From CAISTG01 sp964455185 (lineage in GTDB: Bacteria > Patescibacteriota > Patescibacteriia > 2-01-FULL-39-33), in NCBI GenBank assembly GCA_964455185.1, contig CAYVUR010000027.1, forward strand, positions 1 through 8,207: DNA of 8,207 nucleotides, read 5' to 3'. Below, in pieces: positions 1 to 6,124 of this stretch (the first letter of the stretch is position 1; the number at the start of each line of letters is the position of its first letter). The notes beneath the pieces are model-generated. The model made no database searches. It saw only the letters and a list, made by a program, of their open reading frames with translations, and was not told the DNA's origin. Position numbers and translations under genes: made by a program.

Positions 1-1301
1 ATTTCTTCTGATGCTCCTTTAGCAATCATAAAAGTTTCAGAATTTTTAACGACTACACTCATGCGTCGCCTTTGGAAATCAAAAGGAGCGCTAGCTAATA
101 TTCTAGTTCCTGATAACAATTTAGTTTTTTTATTATTTTTGAGATAATCAAAAATTGCTTGATCTAAGGGATTGCTAAAACGATTACGTTTTAAATTAAG
201 AGAATTACACCAAGCAGATAATTTCAAAATAAATTCATCATGATTACCAGATAAATTAAGATAATCTTTAAGTACAATTTTACCTTCAGTTAAAGTTCCA
301 GTTTTATCAGTACAAAGAACATCAATATTGCCTAAATTTTCTACTGATGGCAGTTTTTTAATAATTACTTTATTTTTAGACATTATACGAGCAACGCGTG
401 ATAAATTAATAGTAATAATTATTGGCAATAATTCCGGAGAAATACCTACAGCAATAGAAAGAGCAAATAATAAAGATTCTAACCAATTACCACGCATTAA
501 AGCTAAAAATAAAAAAATTGCCAAAGAAAATAAAATAATAATCTTTGACAAAAAAATTCCAAAATCATTAATGCCTTTTTGAAATTGGGTTTGGCAAGTT
601 TTAGTCGTTAACAATTTAGCGGTTTTTCCAAATTCTGTATTTTTGCCAGCATAAATAACTACTCCTCGACCCGATCCTTGAACTACAAAAGTGCCAGCAA
701 AAGCTAAATTATCCATGGCTTGAGGCAAATAATCTTTAACTATTTGTTCTTGAGATTTTTTTTCAACTGGAAACGATTCTCCTGTAAGCAATGCTTCATT
801 AATAGCTAAACCATCTGTTTCAATCAAACGTAAATCGGCTGGCACTACCTTACCTAAAGATAAAACAACTATATCACCAACTACTAAATCAGCGGCGGGA
901 ATAATTTTATTTTTACCATCACGAATTACTTCAGCTTTTAAAGCTACTTTCTTTTTTAATAATTCAATTATTTTTTCACTGCGATATTCCTGCCAAAAAG
1001 AAATTATTGCAGAAAAAAATACTATTAATAAAATAATGGTAGTAGCAACTCCGTCACCCAAAAACCCCGATACTAAAGAAGCTACAACTAAAATTAAAAC
1101 TAAAGGATTAAAAAATTGAGATAAAAAAATAAATAAAGGATGTTTGCTCTCATTAATATTAATGGAATTGGGGCCATAAATTTTAAGTCTATTAAGCGCT
1201 TCTAATTCTGATAAACCATTAATAGAAGTTTTTAAATATGATAATACTACGCCTTTTTTTTCTTCCCAAAATTTTAATTTATTCTGTTCTAATTGAAACA
1301 T
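1..1301 (-). CDS. mgtA: Mg2+-importing P-type ATPase, MgtA-like (P3B), N-terminal part
   Basis: This frame stays open from an ATG at 1301 to the left edge, giving 433 residues of a protein that is normally about 850-900 long, so roughly half is missing. Visible in order: an N-terminal cation-ATPase segment (about 10-50), a first hydrophobic pair (about 57-103), the actuator domain with TGES at 173-176, a second hydrophobic pair (about 246-300) carrying SPELLP at 288-293, the phosphorylation motif CTDKTGTLT with the acceptor Asp at 332, and the start of the nucleotide domain with FDFQRRRMSVV (407-417) and KGASEE (428-433). The SPELLP motif (TPEMLP in enterobacterial MgtA) and the FDFxRRRMSVV motif point to the magnesium-importing branch rather than the calcium or heavy-metal branches. 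It would sit in the cytoplasmic membrane and move Mg2+ inward using ATP. No Shine-Dalgarno site precedes the ATG. P-type identity is near certain; the Mg2+ assignment is by motif only. Confidence 0.9.
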   Translation of the reverse strand, partial: MFQLEQNKLKFWEEKKGVVLSYLKTSINGLSELEALNRLKIYGPNSININESKHPLFIFLSQFFNPLVLILVVASLVSGFLGDGVATTIILLIVFFSAIISFWQEYRSEKIIELLKKKVALKAEVIRDGKNKIIPAADLVVGDIVVLSLGKVVPADLRLIETDGLAINEALLTGESFPVEKKSQEQIVKDYLPQAMDNLAFAGTFVVQGSGRGVVIYAGKNTEFGKTAKLLTTKTCQTQFQKGINDFGIFLSKIIILFSLAIFLFLALMRGNWLESLLFALSIAVGISPELLPIIITINLSRVARIMSKNKVIIKKLPSVENLGNIDVLCTDKTGTLTEGKIVLKDYLNLSGNHDEFILKLSAWCNSLNLKRNRFSNPLDQAIFDYLKNNKKTKLLSGTRILASAPFDFQRRRMSVVVKNSETFMIAKGASEE

Positions 1302-1334
1302 AAAACGAACTACAAAAATAAATTTAATAATATT

Positions 1335-1343
1335 ATTATAACA
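1335..1343 (-). promoter_or_regulatory. extended -10 promoter for the ATPase gene
   Basis: Read on the minus strand, TGTTATAAT is a perfect extended -10 element. It would start transcription near 1328, leaving a leader of about 27 nt before the ATG at 1301. No good -35 is present at the usual distance; that position falls in the T-tract of the upstream terminator, which is tolerable for an extended -10 promoter. Confidence 0.5.
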
Positions 1344-1360
1344 AAAAATTATTTTTTTTA

Positions 1361-1391
1361 AAAAAGCATCATCTTAATTAGATGATGCTTT
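1361..1391 (-). terminator. intrinsic terminator of the exonuclease gene
   Basis: An 11-bp perfect stem (AAAGCATCATC with GATGATGCTTT) encloses a 7-nt loop and runs into six T residues on the minus strand. It lies 17 nt past the exonuclease stop codon and upstream of the ATPase promoter, so it separates the two minus-strand genes into independent units. On the plus strand the run that follows is only TTTATATTTT, so plus-strand activity should be weak. Confidence 0.85.
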
Positions 1392-1407
1392 ATATTTTCA
1401 ATTAAAA

Positions 1408-1989
1408 TCATTTTTCTTCTGGCGGATTAAACATTTTTTCCATTAAATGCAAAAATACTTTGGTGTTAATTTCTACATCCGGCATAGCACGATGCGCATT
1501 AACATGCTCATAACCAAAATATTTAGCTACGGCACTTAAATTATATTGAGATAAAGAAAGTAATTTTCTTGAAAGTTCTAAAGTATCAATTAATTTATTA
1601 GTGGGCAAAAGTAAATTGTAACGTTTAGCGCAAGCTATAACAAATAACCAGTCAAATTCTCTAATATTATGTCCAACTATAATAGAGTTTCTAGTAAAAT
1701 CTAAAAAATCTTTTATAACTTCAATTGCCTTACGTCCATTAGATAAAAGATAGAATTCATTAAGACCATTAATACGCTCAACTTCTAGAGGAATTAATTT
1801 TGTTGGTTGAATTAAAGCCTCAAAACGAGCTGTTTCTTGATTTCCTCGCAATTTAATTCCAGCGATTTCTAAAATTTCATCTTTATTAGGATCTAAACCT
1901 GAAGTTTCTAAATCAAAAACCACAAATTCAGTTTGCAGAAATTTTAAATACTTTTCTTTTAATTGTTCTTTTAAATCTTTTTCTTTCAT
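1408..1989 (-). CDS. DEDDh 3'-5' exonuclease, DnaQ/PolC-epsilon family
   Basis: The 193-residue protein is essentially one exonuclease domain. All three Exo motifs of the DnaQ-like fold are intact: Exo I FDLETSGL with Asp26 and Glu28, Exo II VGHNIREFDWLF with Asp113, and Exo III HRAMPD with His166 and Asp171, which makes it the DEDDh subtype. These residues bind two metal ions and remove nucleotides from DNA or RNA 3' ends. It has no polymerase, helicase or GIY-YIG partner domain, so it may be a free proofreading subunit (epsilon-like), an RNase T/oligoribonuclease-like trimming enzyme or a repair nuclease; sequence alone does not decide. The first 20 residues are a charged helix (Lys/Glu-rich) before the domain. 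The ATG at 1989 has no Shine-Dalgarno site; a TATAAT at 2009-2004 (minus) lies so close that the mRNA may be nearly leaderless, but no matching -35 is seen. The stop codon is TGA. Confidence 0.9.
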   Translation of the reverse strand: MKEKDLKEQLKEKYLKFLQTEFVVFDLETSGLDPNKDEILEIAGIKLRGNQETARFEALIQPTKLIPLEVERINGLNEFYLLSNGRKAIEVIKDFLDFTRNSIIVGHNIREFDWLFVIACAKRYNLLLPTNKLIDTLELSRKLLSLSQYNLSAVAKYFGYEHVNAHRAMPDVEINTKVFLHLMEKMFNPPEEK

Positions 1990-2043
1990 AACAATATAAA
2001 TTTATTATATTTAAAGTTTTCTGGCAACATTTAAATATTAATA

Positions 2044-2072
2044 TTGTTAAAAAAACAAAAAAATGTTAAGAT
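2044..2072 (+). promoter_or_regulatory. sigma-70-type promoter for the nitroreductase gene
   Basis: TTGTTA (2044-2049) and TAAGAT (2067-2072) are separated by exactly 17 nt, and a TG one base upstream of the -10 makes it an extended -10 (TGTTAAGAT). Transcription would begin near 2079, giving a leader of about 15 nt without a Shine-Dalgarno site. Confidence 0.65.
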
Positions 2073-2093
2073 ATTAGTTATCAAAACAAATAT

Positions 2094-2597
2094 ATGATTA
2101 ACTCAATAAAAAAGAGGCGAGCTATCAGAGAATTTTTAAATCAAGCTATTCCTGAACAAAAAATTCAAGAAATTATCAAAGCAGCCTCATTTGCTCCTTC
2201 AGCTAACGCCATTTATCCCTGGGAGTTAATTATTATTAAAGACGAAATAACCAAAGAACAACTTTCCAAAGTAACTCCTTGGGCTACTTTTGCCAAAAAC
2301 GCTAATTTAATAATTATTATAATTGGAAACGAAGAAGAAAGTCCTCAATGGATTGAAGATTGTTCAATTGTAGCTGAACATATTTGGTTAGAAGCAGTTA
2401 ATCAAGAATTGGGTTCTTGTTGGATACAAATACGTCAACAAGGCGAAGCAGAAAATGAAGTTAAAAATATTCTTAATATACCTAAAGAAAAAAGAGTTCT
2501 TTGTCTATTACCTATTGGTGTTCCAGCTGAAAATCTTCCTGAACATGAAGAATCAACAATAGACAAAAGCAAAATTAAATACGAAAAATACAAATAA
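2094..2597 (+). CDS. nitroreductase-family flavin oxidoreductase
   Basis: The 167-residue protein has the hallmarks of the FMN-dependent nitroreductase fold: an N-terminal RRAIREF (8-14), whose arginines bind the flavin phosphate, APSANAIYPWE (35-44), a central helix starting at Asp89 leading into ELGSCWI (105-111), and a closing IGVP (141-144). Members are homodimers that use NAD(P)H to reduce nitro groups, quinones, flavins or other acceptors in the cytoplasm; the true substrate cannot be read from sequence. At 167 residues it is at the short end of the family, consistent with the minimal one-domain nitroreductases found in archaea and anaerobes. Start chosen at the ATG at 2094 because RRxxR must lie near the N-terminus and no in-frame start precedes it after the promoter. 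There is no Shine-Dalgarno site. It appears monocistronic and diverges from the exonuclease gene. Confidence 0.88.
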   Translation: MINSIKKRRAIREFLNQAIPEQKIQEIIKAASFAPSANAIYPWELIIIKDEITKEQLSKVTPWATFAKNANLIIIIIGNEEESPQWIEDCSIVAEHIWLEAVNQELGSCWIQIRQQGEAENEVKNILNIPKEKRVLCLLPIGVPAENLPEHEESTIDKSKIKYEKYK

Positions 2598-2618
2598 ATT
2601 TTATTTTTTGATCTTTGT

Positions 2619-2643
2619 AAAATAAAAAATATTTTTATTTTTT
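2619..2643 (+). terminator. possible A/T-only terminator after the nitroreductase
   Basis: AAAATAAAAA (2619-2628) is perfectly complementary to TTTTTATTTT (2632-2641), and a short T-run follows. The stem has no G-C pair, so it is weak. It lies 22 nt past the stop codon where a terminator would be expected. The rest of the 2598-2695 gap is A/T-rich with nothing else recognisable. Confidence 0.3.
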
Positions 2644-2695
2644 AATATTTTTTGTTTAAATTTAGATATTTTTTTAAATTTTTAATTTTTTACTA

Positions 2696-2724
2696 TTGAC
2701 TTATTTTTTAAAATATGCTTAAAT
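2696..2724 (+). promoter_or_regulatory. promoter for the zinc-ribbon gene
   Basis: TTGACT (2696-2701) is followed after 17 nt by TTAAAT (2719-2724), preceded by TG one base upstream (TGCTTAAAT). A perfect TATAAT also lies at 2725-2730, but it is 23 nt from this -35. One of the two probably starts the transcript between about 2731 and 2737, leaving a 42-48 nt leader. Confidence 0.5.
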
Positions 2725-2767
2725 TATAATAAATTAAGAAGCACCTTTAAAAAAAGAAAGCCAAAGC

Positions 2768-2774
2768 AAGGAGG
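2768..2774 (+). promoter_or_regulatory. strong Shine-Dalgarno site of the zinc-ribbon gene
   Basis: AAGGAGG lies 4 nt before the ATG at 2779. It fixes the start codon. It stands out because the exonuclease, nitroreductase, ATPase and the gene after pnp show no such site. Confidence 0.8.
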
Positions 2775-2778
2775 AAAA

Positions 2779-3006
2779 ATGGAAGAGAAATGGAAAAAAT
2801 GTGCTTTTTGTGGACAGTTTTATTTAGACACGATGGGAGATTATTTTTTTCCTTGCTGCCCTAAGTGTTGGGCGGCGACTTGTCCAAATTGTGGCTACCC
2901 CATCGATGAGGTGGCCAAACAAACCCTGAAATGCCCCAATTGCGAGGAGGTTTTAGACCTTAATGAAAACGAAGAAAACGAAGAAGGGGGGGGAAGGATG
3001 GGGTGA
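2779..3006 (+). CDS. small double zinc-ribbon protein of unknown function
   Basis: The 75-residue protein has nine cysteines. Eight form four CxxC knuckles: C8/C11 with C27/C30 (second knuckle CPKC) and C35/C38 (CPNC) with C52/C55 (CPNC). This spacing predicts two zinc ribbons in tandem; C26 is the odd one. A short acidic Asn/Glu tail follows (about 60-69), then Gly-Gly-Gly-Arg-Met-Gly. No enzymatic motif is visible, so it is probably a nucleic-acid or protein-binding adaptor; I do not recognise a named family. It looks like a single-gene unit with a promoter, a perfect Shine-Dalgarno site and a strong terminator. Codon use differs from the neighbours, with many GCG, CCC, GTG, CTG, GAG and GGG codons. 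A run of eight G at 2986-2993 sits just before the stop, and either one-base shift there would give a longer tail (85 or 92 residues), so the true C-terminus is uncertain. Confidence 0.8.
   Translation: MEEKWKKCAFCGQFYLDTMGDYFFPCCPKCWAATCPNCGYPIDEVAKQTLKCPNCEEVLDLNENEENEEGGGRMG
2986..2993 (+). repeat. G8 homopolymer inside the zinc-ribbon gene
   Basis: Eight consecutive G in an otherwise very A/T-rich sequence, coding for the glycines at the C-terminus. Such tracts are prone to replication slippage, transcript slippage and sequencing error. Zero frame stops at 3006. A +1 shift reads on to a TAA at 3035-3037, and a -1 shift to a TAA at 3054-3056; both stops lie before the terminator stem. Confidence 0.9.
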
Positions 3007-3056
3007 TGAGCAAACCCCAAATTTACCTGGTCTTTAATATTTTACATGGGTTGTAA
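3006..3056 (+). CDS. possible 16-residue ORF overlapping the zinc-ribbon stop
   Basis: The zinc-ribbon TGA overlaps an ATG (TGATG), opening a 16-codon frame that encodes MSKPQIYLVFNILHGL. A purine-rich GGAAGG at 2992-2997 could serve as a ribosome-binding site or support re-initiation. It uses codons such as CCC, TAC, CTG and GTC, like the gene before it. It is in the -1 frame relative to that gene, so it could equally be the C-terminal tail of a frameshifted product, or simply chance. Confidence 0.2.
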   Translation: MSKPQIYLVFNILHGL

Positions 3057-3061
3057 TATTT

Positions 3062-3090
3062 AGGCGTCATCTATATGATGACGCCTTTTT
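3062..3090 (+). terminator. strong intrinsic terminator after the zinc-ribbon gene
   Basis: A perfect 10-bp stem (AGGCGTCATC with GATGACGCCT, 3062-3071 and 3077-3086) encloses a 5-nt loop and runs into TTTTT. It is the most GC-rich stem among the window's terminators and isolates the zinc-ribbon unit from rpsO. Confidence 0.9.
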
Positions 3091-3133
3091 AAATTTTAAA
3101 AATACATAATAAAAATAGATATACAAATTAATA

Positions 3134-3162
3134 TTGACTTTTTAATAAAAATTTTCTAATAT
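3134..3162 (+). promoter_or_regulatory. rpsO promoter
   Basis: TTGACT (3134-3139), a 17-nt spacer and TAATAT (3157-3162). Transcription would start near 3169 and leave a leader of about 82 nt. This is the only well-formed promoter upstream of rpsO and may also supply pnp through readthrough. Confidence 0.65.
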
Positions 3163-3168
3163 ATAAAC

Positions 3169-3250
3169 ACTAATTATTAAGACGACTTTCCCGGTTCAAG
3201 ACCGTCTCAACAGTCACAAGAACTAGGAATCTCGCGACAAGGAGATCTCA
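3169..3250 (+). promoter_or_regulatory. structured rpsO leader, candidate S15 autoregulatory site
   Basis: From 3181 the leader becomes much more GC-rich than its surroundings. It contains a hairpin CGGT-TCAAG-ACCG (3192-3204) that competes with a GACG/CGTC pairing (3181-3184 with 3203-3206). Near the start codon ATCTC (3229-3233) pairs with GAGAT (3242-3246), which places much of the Shine-Dalgarno sequence AAGGAG (3239-3244) in a stem. S15 is known to repress its own mRNA through leader structure in several bacteria, with structures that differ by lineage. This leader has the right position and a foldable ribosome-binding site, but the S15 contact itself is inferred. Confidence 0.55.
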
Positions 3251-3604
3251 ATGATCGACAAAAAGAAAAAACAGCAGATTATCAAAAAATTTGCTGTACA
3301 CGAAAACGATACTGGTTCTTCGGAAGTACAAATTGCCTTACTTACTGAAGAAATAAAAAACTTAACAGAACATTTGAAATTACACAAAAAGGATTTCTCT
3401 TCTCGCCGCGGCTTATTAAGAAAAGTCGCCGAAAGACGTCGTTTACTCCGCTATCTAGAAAGAGAAAATATACAAAGTTTCGAAGAACTAGTTAAAAAAT
3501 TAAAATTGAAAATTACTAAAAGAAAAGATTTGTTATCTAACATCTTAGAGGAAACTGAAGATTTAATTGAAAAAAATGAAATAACAGAAGAAATTTCTGA
3601 ATAA
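3251..3604 (+). CDS. rpsO: 30S ribosomal protein S15
   Basis: The S15 signature is complete: H-x-x-D-T-G-S-S-E-V-Q at 17-27, then an LTEHLKLHKKD helix (38-48), SRRGLLRKVAERRRLLRYL (51-69) and a final helix. S15 binds the central domain of 16S rRNA early in 30S assembly and contributes to a bridge with the 50S subunit. At 117 residues it is longer than the usual 88-89: about 28 extra residues follow the core, rich in Glu, Leu and Lys and ending ITEEISE, which looks like an added acidic amphipathic helix. The ATG at 3251 has a clear Shine-Dalgarno site (AAGGAG, 6-nt spacing) and places the conserved HENDTGSSE at its usual distance from the N-terminus. Its neighbour pnp is the classical downstream partner in many bacteria. 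Confidence 0.97.
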   Translation: MIDKKKKQQIIKKFAVHENDTGSSEVQIALLTEEIKNLTEHLKLHKKDFSSRRGLLRKVAERRRLLRYLERENIQSFEELVKKLKLKITKRKDLLSNILEETEDLIEKNEITEEISE

Positions 3605-3612
3605 ATATAGAT

Positions 3613-3639
3613 ACGGAGAGTTTGATGACTCTCCGTTTT
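3613..3639 (+). terminator. intrinsic terminator between rpsO and pnp
   Basis: ACGGAGAGT (3613-3621) pairs with ACTCTCCGT (3628-3636) over 9 bp with a 6-nt loop, followed by TTTTC. The short T-run suggests partial termination, as found between rpsO and pnp in Escherichia coli, so pnp may be fed by readthrough. A TATAAT at 3641-3646 lies just after it, but no suitable -35 accompanies it. Confidence 0.8.
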
Positions 3640-3694
3640 CTATAATAATTAATAAATCAAGATCGTAAAACGATCGTACTTTTAAAAAATAATT

Positions 3695-3810
3695 AGAACG
3701 GCAAAGGGAGTTATTTATTTGAAAGAAAAATATCTGAATAATTAATTATTTATAAATCTATTTAAAATAATTCTGATATTTTTCCTTCAAATAAATCTCG
3801 CTGCCGTTCT
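3695..3810 (+). promoter_or_regulatory. long hairpin in the pnp leader, candidate RNase III/PNPase autoregulatory element
   Basis: AGAACGGCA (3695-3703) pairs with TGCCGTTCT (3802-3810). After a small internal loop and a GAG/CTC step, 3713-3723 pairs with 3786-3796 (11 bp). One A-C mismatch follows, then 3725-3734 pairs with 3775-3784 (10 bp), and a GAAT/ATTC step continues toward an A/T-rich apex. The result is over 35 paired bases in one long rod ending two bases before the AAAGGA ribosome-binding site of pnp. In Escherichia coli, RNase III cuts such a rod and PNPase then degrades the freed strand, which represses its own translation. The architecture here is the same; the mechanism is inferred. 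A smaller hairpin (GATCGT-AAA-ACGATC, 3661-3675) lies just upstream. Confidence 0.7.
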
Positions 3811-3826
3811 TGAAAGGAATAAAAAT

Positions 3827-6124
3827 GTGTTTCCCAATAAAAAATTTGAAACTGAATTTGCTGGACGTAAATTAAAAGTAGAAGTTGGTAAACTAGCTCA
3901 ACAGTGCAATGGTTCATGTTTAGTTCAATATGGAGATACTGTAGTTCTTGCCACTGCAGTTATGAGTAAAGAACCTAAAACTGAAATTGATTTTTTTCCT
4001 TTAACTGTTGAAATGCAGGAAAAAATGTACGCTGCCGGAAAAATTAAAGGTTCAAAATTTGTTAAACGTGATGGTCGACCAACAGATACCGCAGTACTTG
4101 ATGGTAGAAAAATAGATCGCGGTATTCGTCCTTTATTTAATCAAGAACTACGACACGAAGTACAATTAGCTACCACTACTCTTTCTTATGATCAAGAAAA
4201 TTCTGCTGACATTGTAGCTATCAATGCTGGAGCTTTAGCCTTACATCTTTCCGATATTCCTTGGCATGGGCCATTGGCTGGTTTGTGTATAGGTAAAATC
4301 AATGGAGAATTAATAATTAATCCTACTGAAAGTCAACTTCAACAATCTGAATTTAAATTACAACTTTCAATTGCTGGAGAAAAAATAATCATGATTGATG
4401 CTGAAGGCAAAGAAATAAATGAGGAAGATTTAGCCGCCGCTTTTGAATTAAGTATTAAATCAGCTCAACCACTATTAAATTTTTTTGAAAAAATTCGTCA
4501 AGAAATAGGCTTGGAAAAAAAGAATGAAAATGAACTAATTGAAAAAGCTTGGGCTGGTATGGAAATTTCTTTAGCAGAAAAAAAATTAGCTTTTAACGAA
4601 GCAAAAAAATTTTTTGCTCCACAACTTGATAAATATTTATTTAATCAACCTCGCGGCACTAAACGCGAACGTAAAGAACTAGCTAAAAAACTTTTAGATT
4701 TATTTATTGAAGAACTTAAATCTAGAGAAACTCATCCAGAAATTATTGATTATATTAAAATGAATTTTGATCTTTATCTAGAAGAAGAAGTTACTAAAGC
4801 TATATTAGATAAAGATTTACGTATTGACGGACGTGGACTTAGAGAAATTCGTCCACTTCATGCTGAAATTGATATTTTACCTCGTACTCATGGTACTGGA
4901 TTATTTCAAAGAGGCGAAACTCAAGTACTTTCTATTGTTACACTTGGCGCGCCAGGAGATGCTCAAATACTTGATGAGATGACTCAAGATGATATCAAAA
5001 AATCATATATGCACTTTTACAGTGCTCCGCCCTATGCTTATGGTGAAACAGGAAAATTTGGCAGTAGTGGACGAAGAGAAATTGGTCATGGAGCTTTAGC
5101 AGAAAAAGCTTTATTACCAGTTCTGCCACCTAAAGAAATCTTTCCTTACACTATTGTTGTTGTATCAGAAGTTATGGGGTCTAATGGTTCTTCATCAATG
5201 GCTTCAACGTGTGGTTCTTCTTTAGCTTTAATGGCGGCTGGAGTGCCAATCAAAAAACCAGTAGCCGGTATTGCTATGGGTCTTGCTTCTGATGGTAAAA
5301 GATATAAAATTATTACTGATTTACAAGATTTTGAAGATGGTCCAGGCGGTATGGATTTCAAAGTCGCAGGAACTAAAGATGGGATTACCGCTATTCAAAT
5401 GGATACTAAAACCAATGGACTAAGTTTAGAATTGTGTCTAGAAACTATAAAATACGCTAAAGAAGCAAGGTTAAAAATATTAGAAGTGATGACTAATGTT
5501 ATTGCCGAGCCGAGAAAACAACTGTCACCTTATGCTCCTAAAATTGTTTGCATTAAAATTAATTCAGAAAAAATTGGAGAAGTTATCGGAACGGGAGGCA
5601 AAACTATCAATAAAATTATTGAGGAATGTAAAGTACAAATTGATATTGATAATGATGGCGTCGTTGCCATTACTGGCATTGATCAAGTTGGTATAGATAA
5701 AGCAATTAAATGGATTGAGGGAATTGTTAAAGAAGTAGAAGTTGGAGAAGTTTATACTGGCACCGTTACTCGTTTAATGGATTTTGGTGCTTTTGTAGAA
5801 ATTTTACCCGGCAAAGAAGGCATGGTACACATCAGCGAATTTTCTAATAATCGCATTGAGAAAATTAGTGATATAGCTAAAGTTGGACAACAATTTATTG
5901 TTAAAGTAATTGAAATAGATGATAAAGGACGCATTAATCTTTCTGTTAAAAAAGCATCAGCTGATTATAATCCAAATGAAGATTCAAGAAATAATTTTAA
6001 ATATTCTCATAATAAATTAAAAAACAACAAAACAAACAATTACCAACATAATAGAAATAATCATCATTCACCTTTAAAATTTAATAATCAAAAAAATTTA
6101 AATAAAAATAAACTCATAGAATAA
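3827..6124 (+). CDS. pnp: polyribonucleotide nucleotidyltransferase (PNPase)
   Basis: The 765-residue protein degrades RNA 3'-5' using phosphate, as a trimer in the cytoplasm. Domains: RNase PH 1 (about 10-145, with FVKRDGRP at 78-85 and IDRGIRPLF at 96-104), a helical linker (about 230-325), catalytic RNase PH 2 (about 330-550, with GETGKFGSSGRREIGHG at 406-422 and the phosphate-binding SNGSSSMAS at 452-460), KH (about 562-625, GTGG loop at 588-591) and S1 (about 640-708). The metal-site residues equivalent to E. coli Asp486, Asp492 and Lys494 are Asp504, Asp510 and Lys512, but the loop between them reads EDGPGGMDFK, with Gly where E. coli has His487 and Asp490. The last 54 residues form an Asn/Lys/His-rich, probably disordered tail. 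The start is GTG at 3827, 8 nt after AAAGGA; an out-of-frame ATG overlaps it at 3825 (ATGTG). Confidence 0.97.
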   Translation: MFPNKKFETEFAGRKLKVEVGKLAQQCNGSCLVQYGDTVVLATAVMSKEPKTEIDFFPLTVEMQEKMYAAGKIKGSKFVKRDGRPTDTAVLDGRKIDRGIRPLFNQELRHEVQLATTTLSYDQENSADIVAINAGALALHLSDIPWHGPLAGLCIGKINGELIINPTESQLQQSEFKLQLSIAGEKIIMIDAEGKEINEEDLAAAFELSIKSAQPLLNFFEKIRQEIGLEKKNENELIEKAWAGMEISLAEKKLAFNEAKKFFAPQLDKYLFNQPRGTKRERKELAKKLLDLFIEELKSRETHPEIIDYIKMNFDLYLEEEVTKAILDKDLRIDGRGLREIRPLHAEIDILPRTHGTGLFQRGETQVLSIVTLGAPGDAQILDEMTQDDIKKSYMHFYSAPPYAYGETGKFGSSGRREIGHGALAEKALLPVLPPKEIFPYTIVVVSEVMGSNGSSSMASTCGSSLALMAAGVPIKKPVAGIAMGLASDGKRYKIITDLQDFEDGPGGMDFKVAGTKDGITAIQMDTKTNGLSLELCLETIKYAKEARLKILEVMTNVIAEPRKQLSPYAPKIVCIKINSEKIGEVIGTGGKTINKIIEECKVQIDIDNDGVVAITGIDQVGIDKAIKWIEGIVKEVEVGEVYTGTVTRLMDFGAFVEILPGKEGMVHISEFSNNRIEKISDIAKVGQQFIVKVIEIDDKGRINLSVKKASADYNPNEDSRNNFKYSHNKLKNNKTNNYQHNRNNHHSPLKFNNQKNLNKNKLIE

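Noticed and set aside
328..582. Plus-strand open frame of 84 codons
   Set aside because: It lies antisense to the highly conserved ATPase coding sequence (SPELLP to CTDKTGT region) and has no ribosome-binding site or recognisable domain.
3641..3646. Dedicated pnp promoter at TATAAT
   Set aside because: The hexamer is perfect, but no -35 lies at 16-18 nt (that position is inside the rpsO terminator) and no extended -10 TG is present.
5146..5934. Short open frames antisense to or out of frame with pnp
   Set aside because: They overlap the conserved RNase PH 2, KH and S1 coding sequence, have no initiation signals and resemble no protein I know; shadows of pnp.
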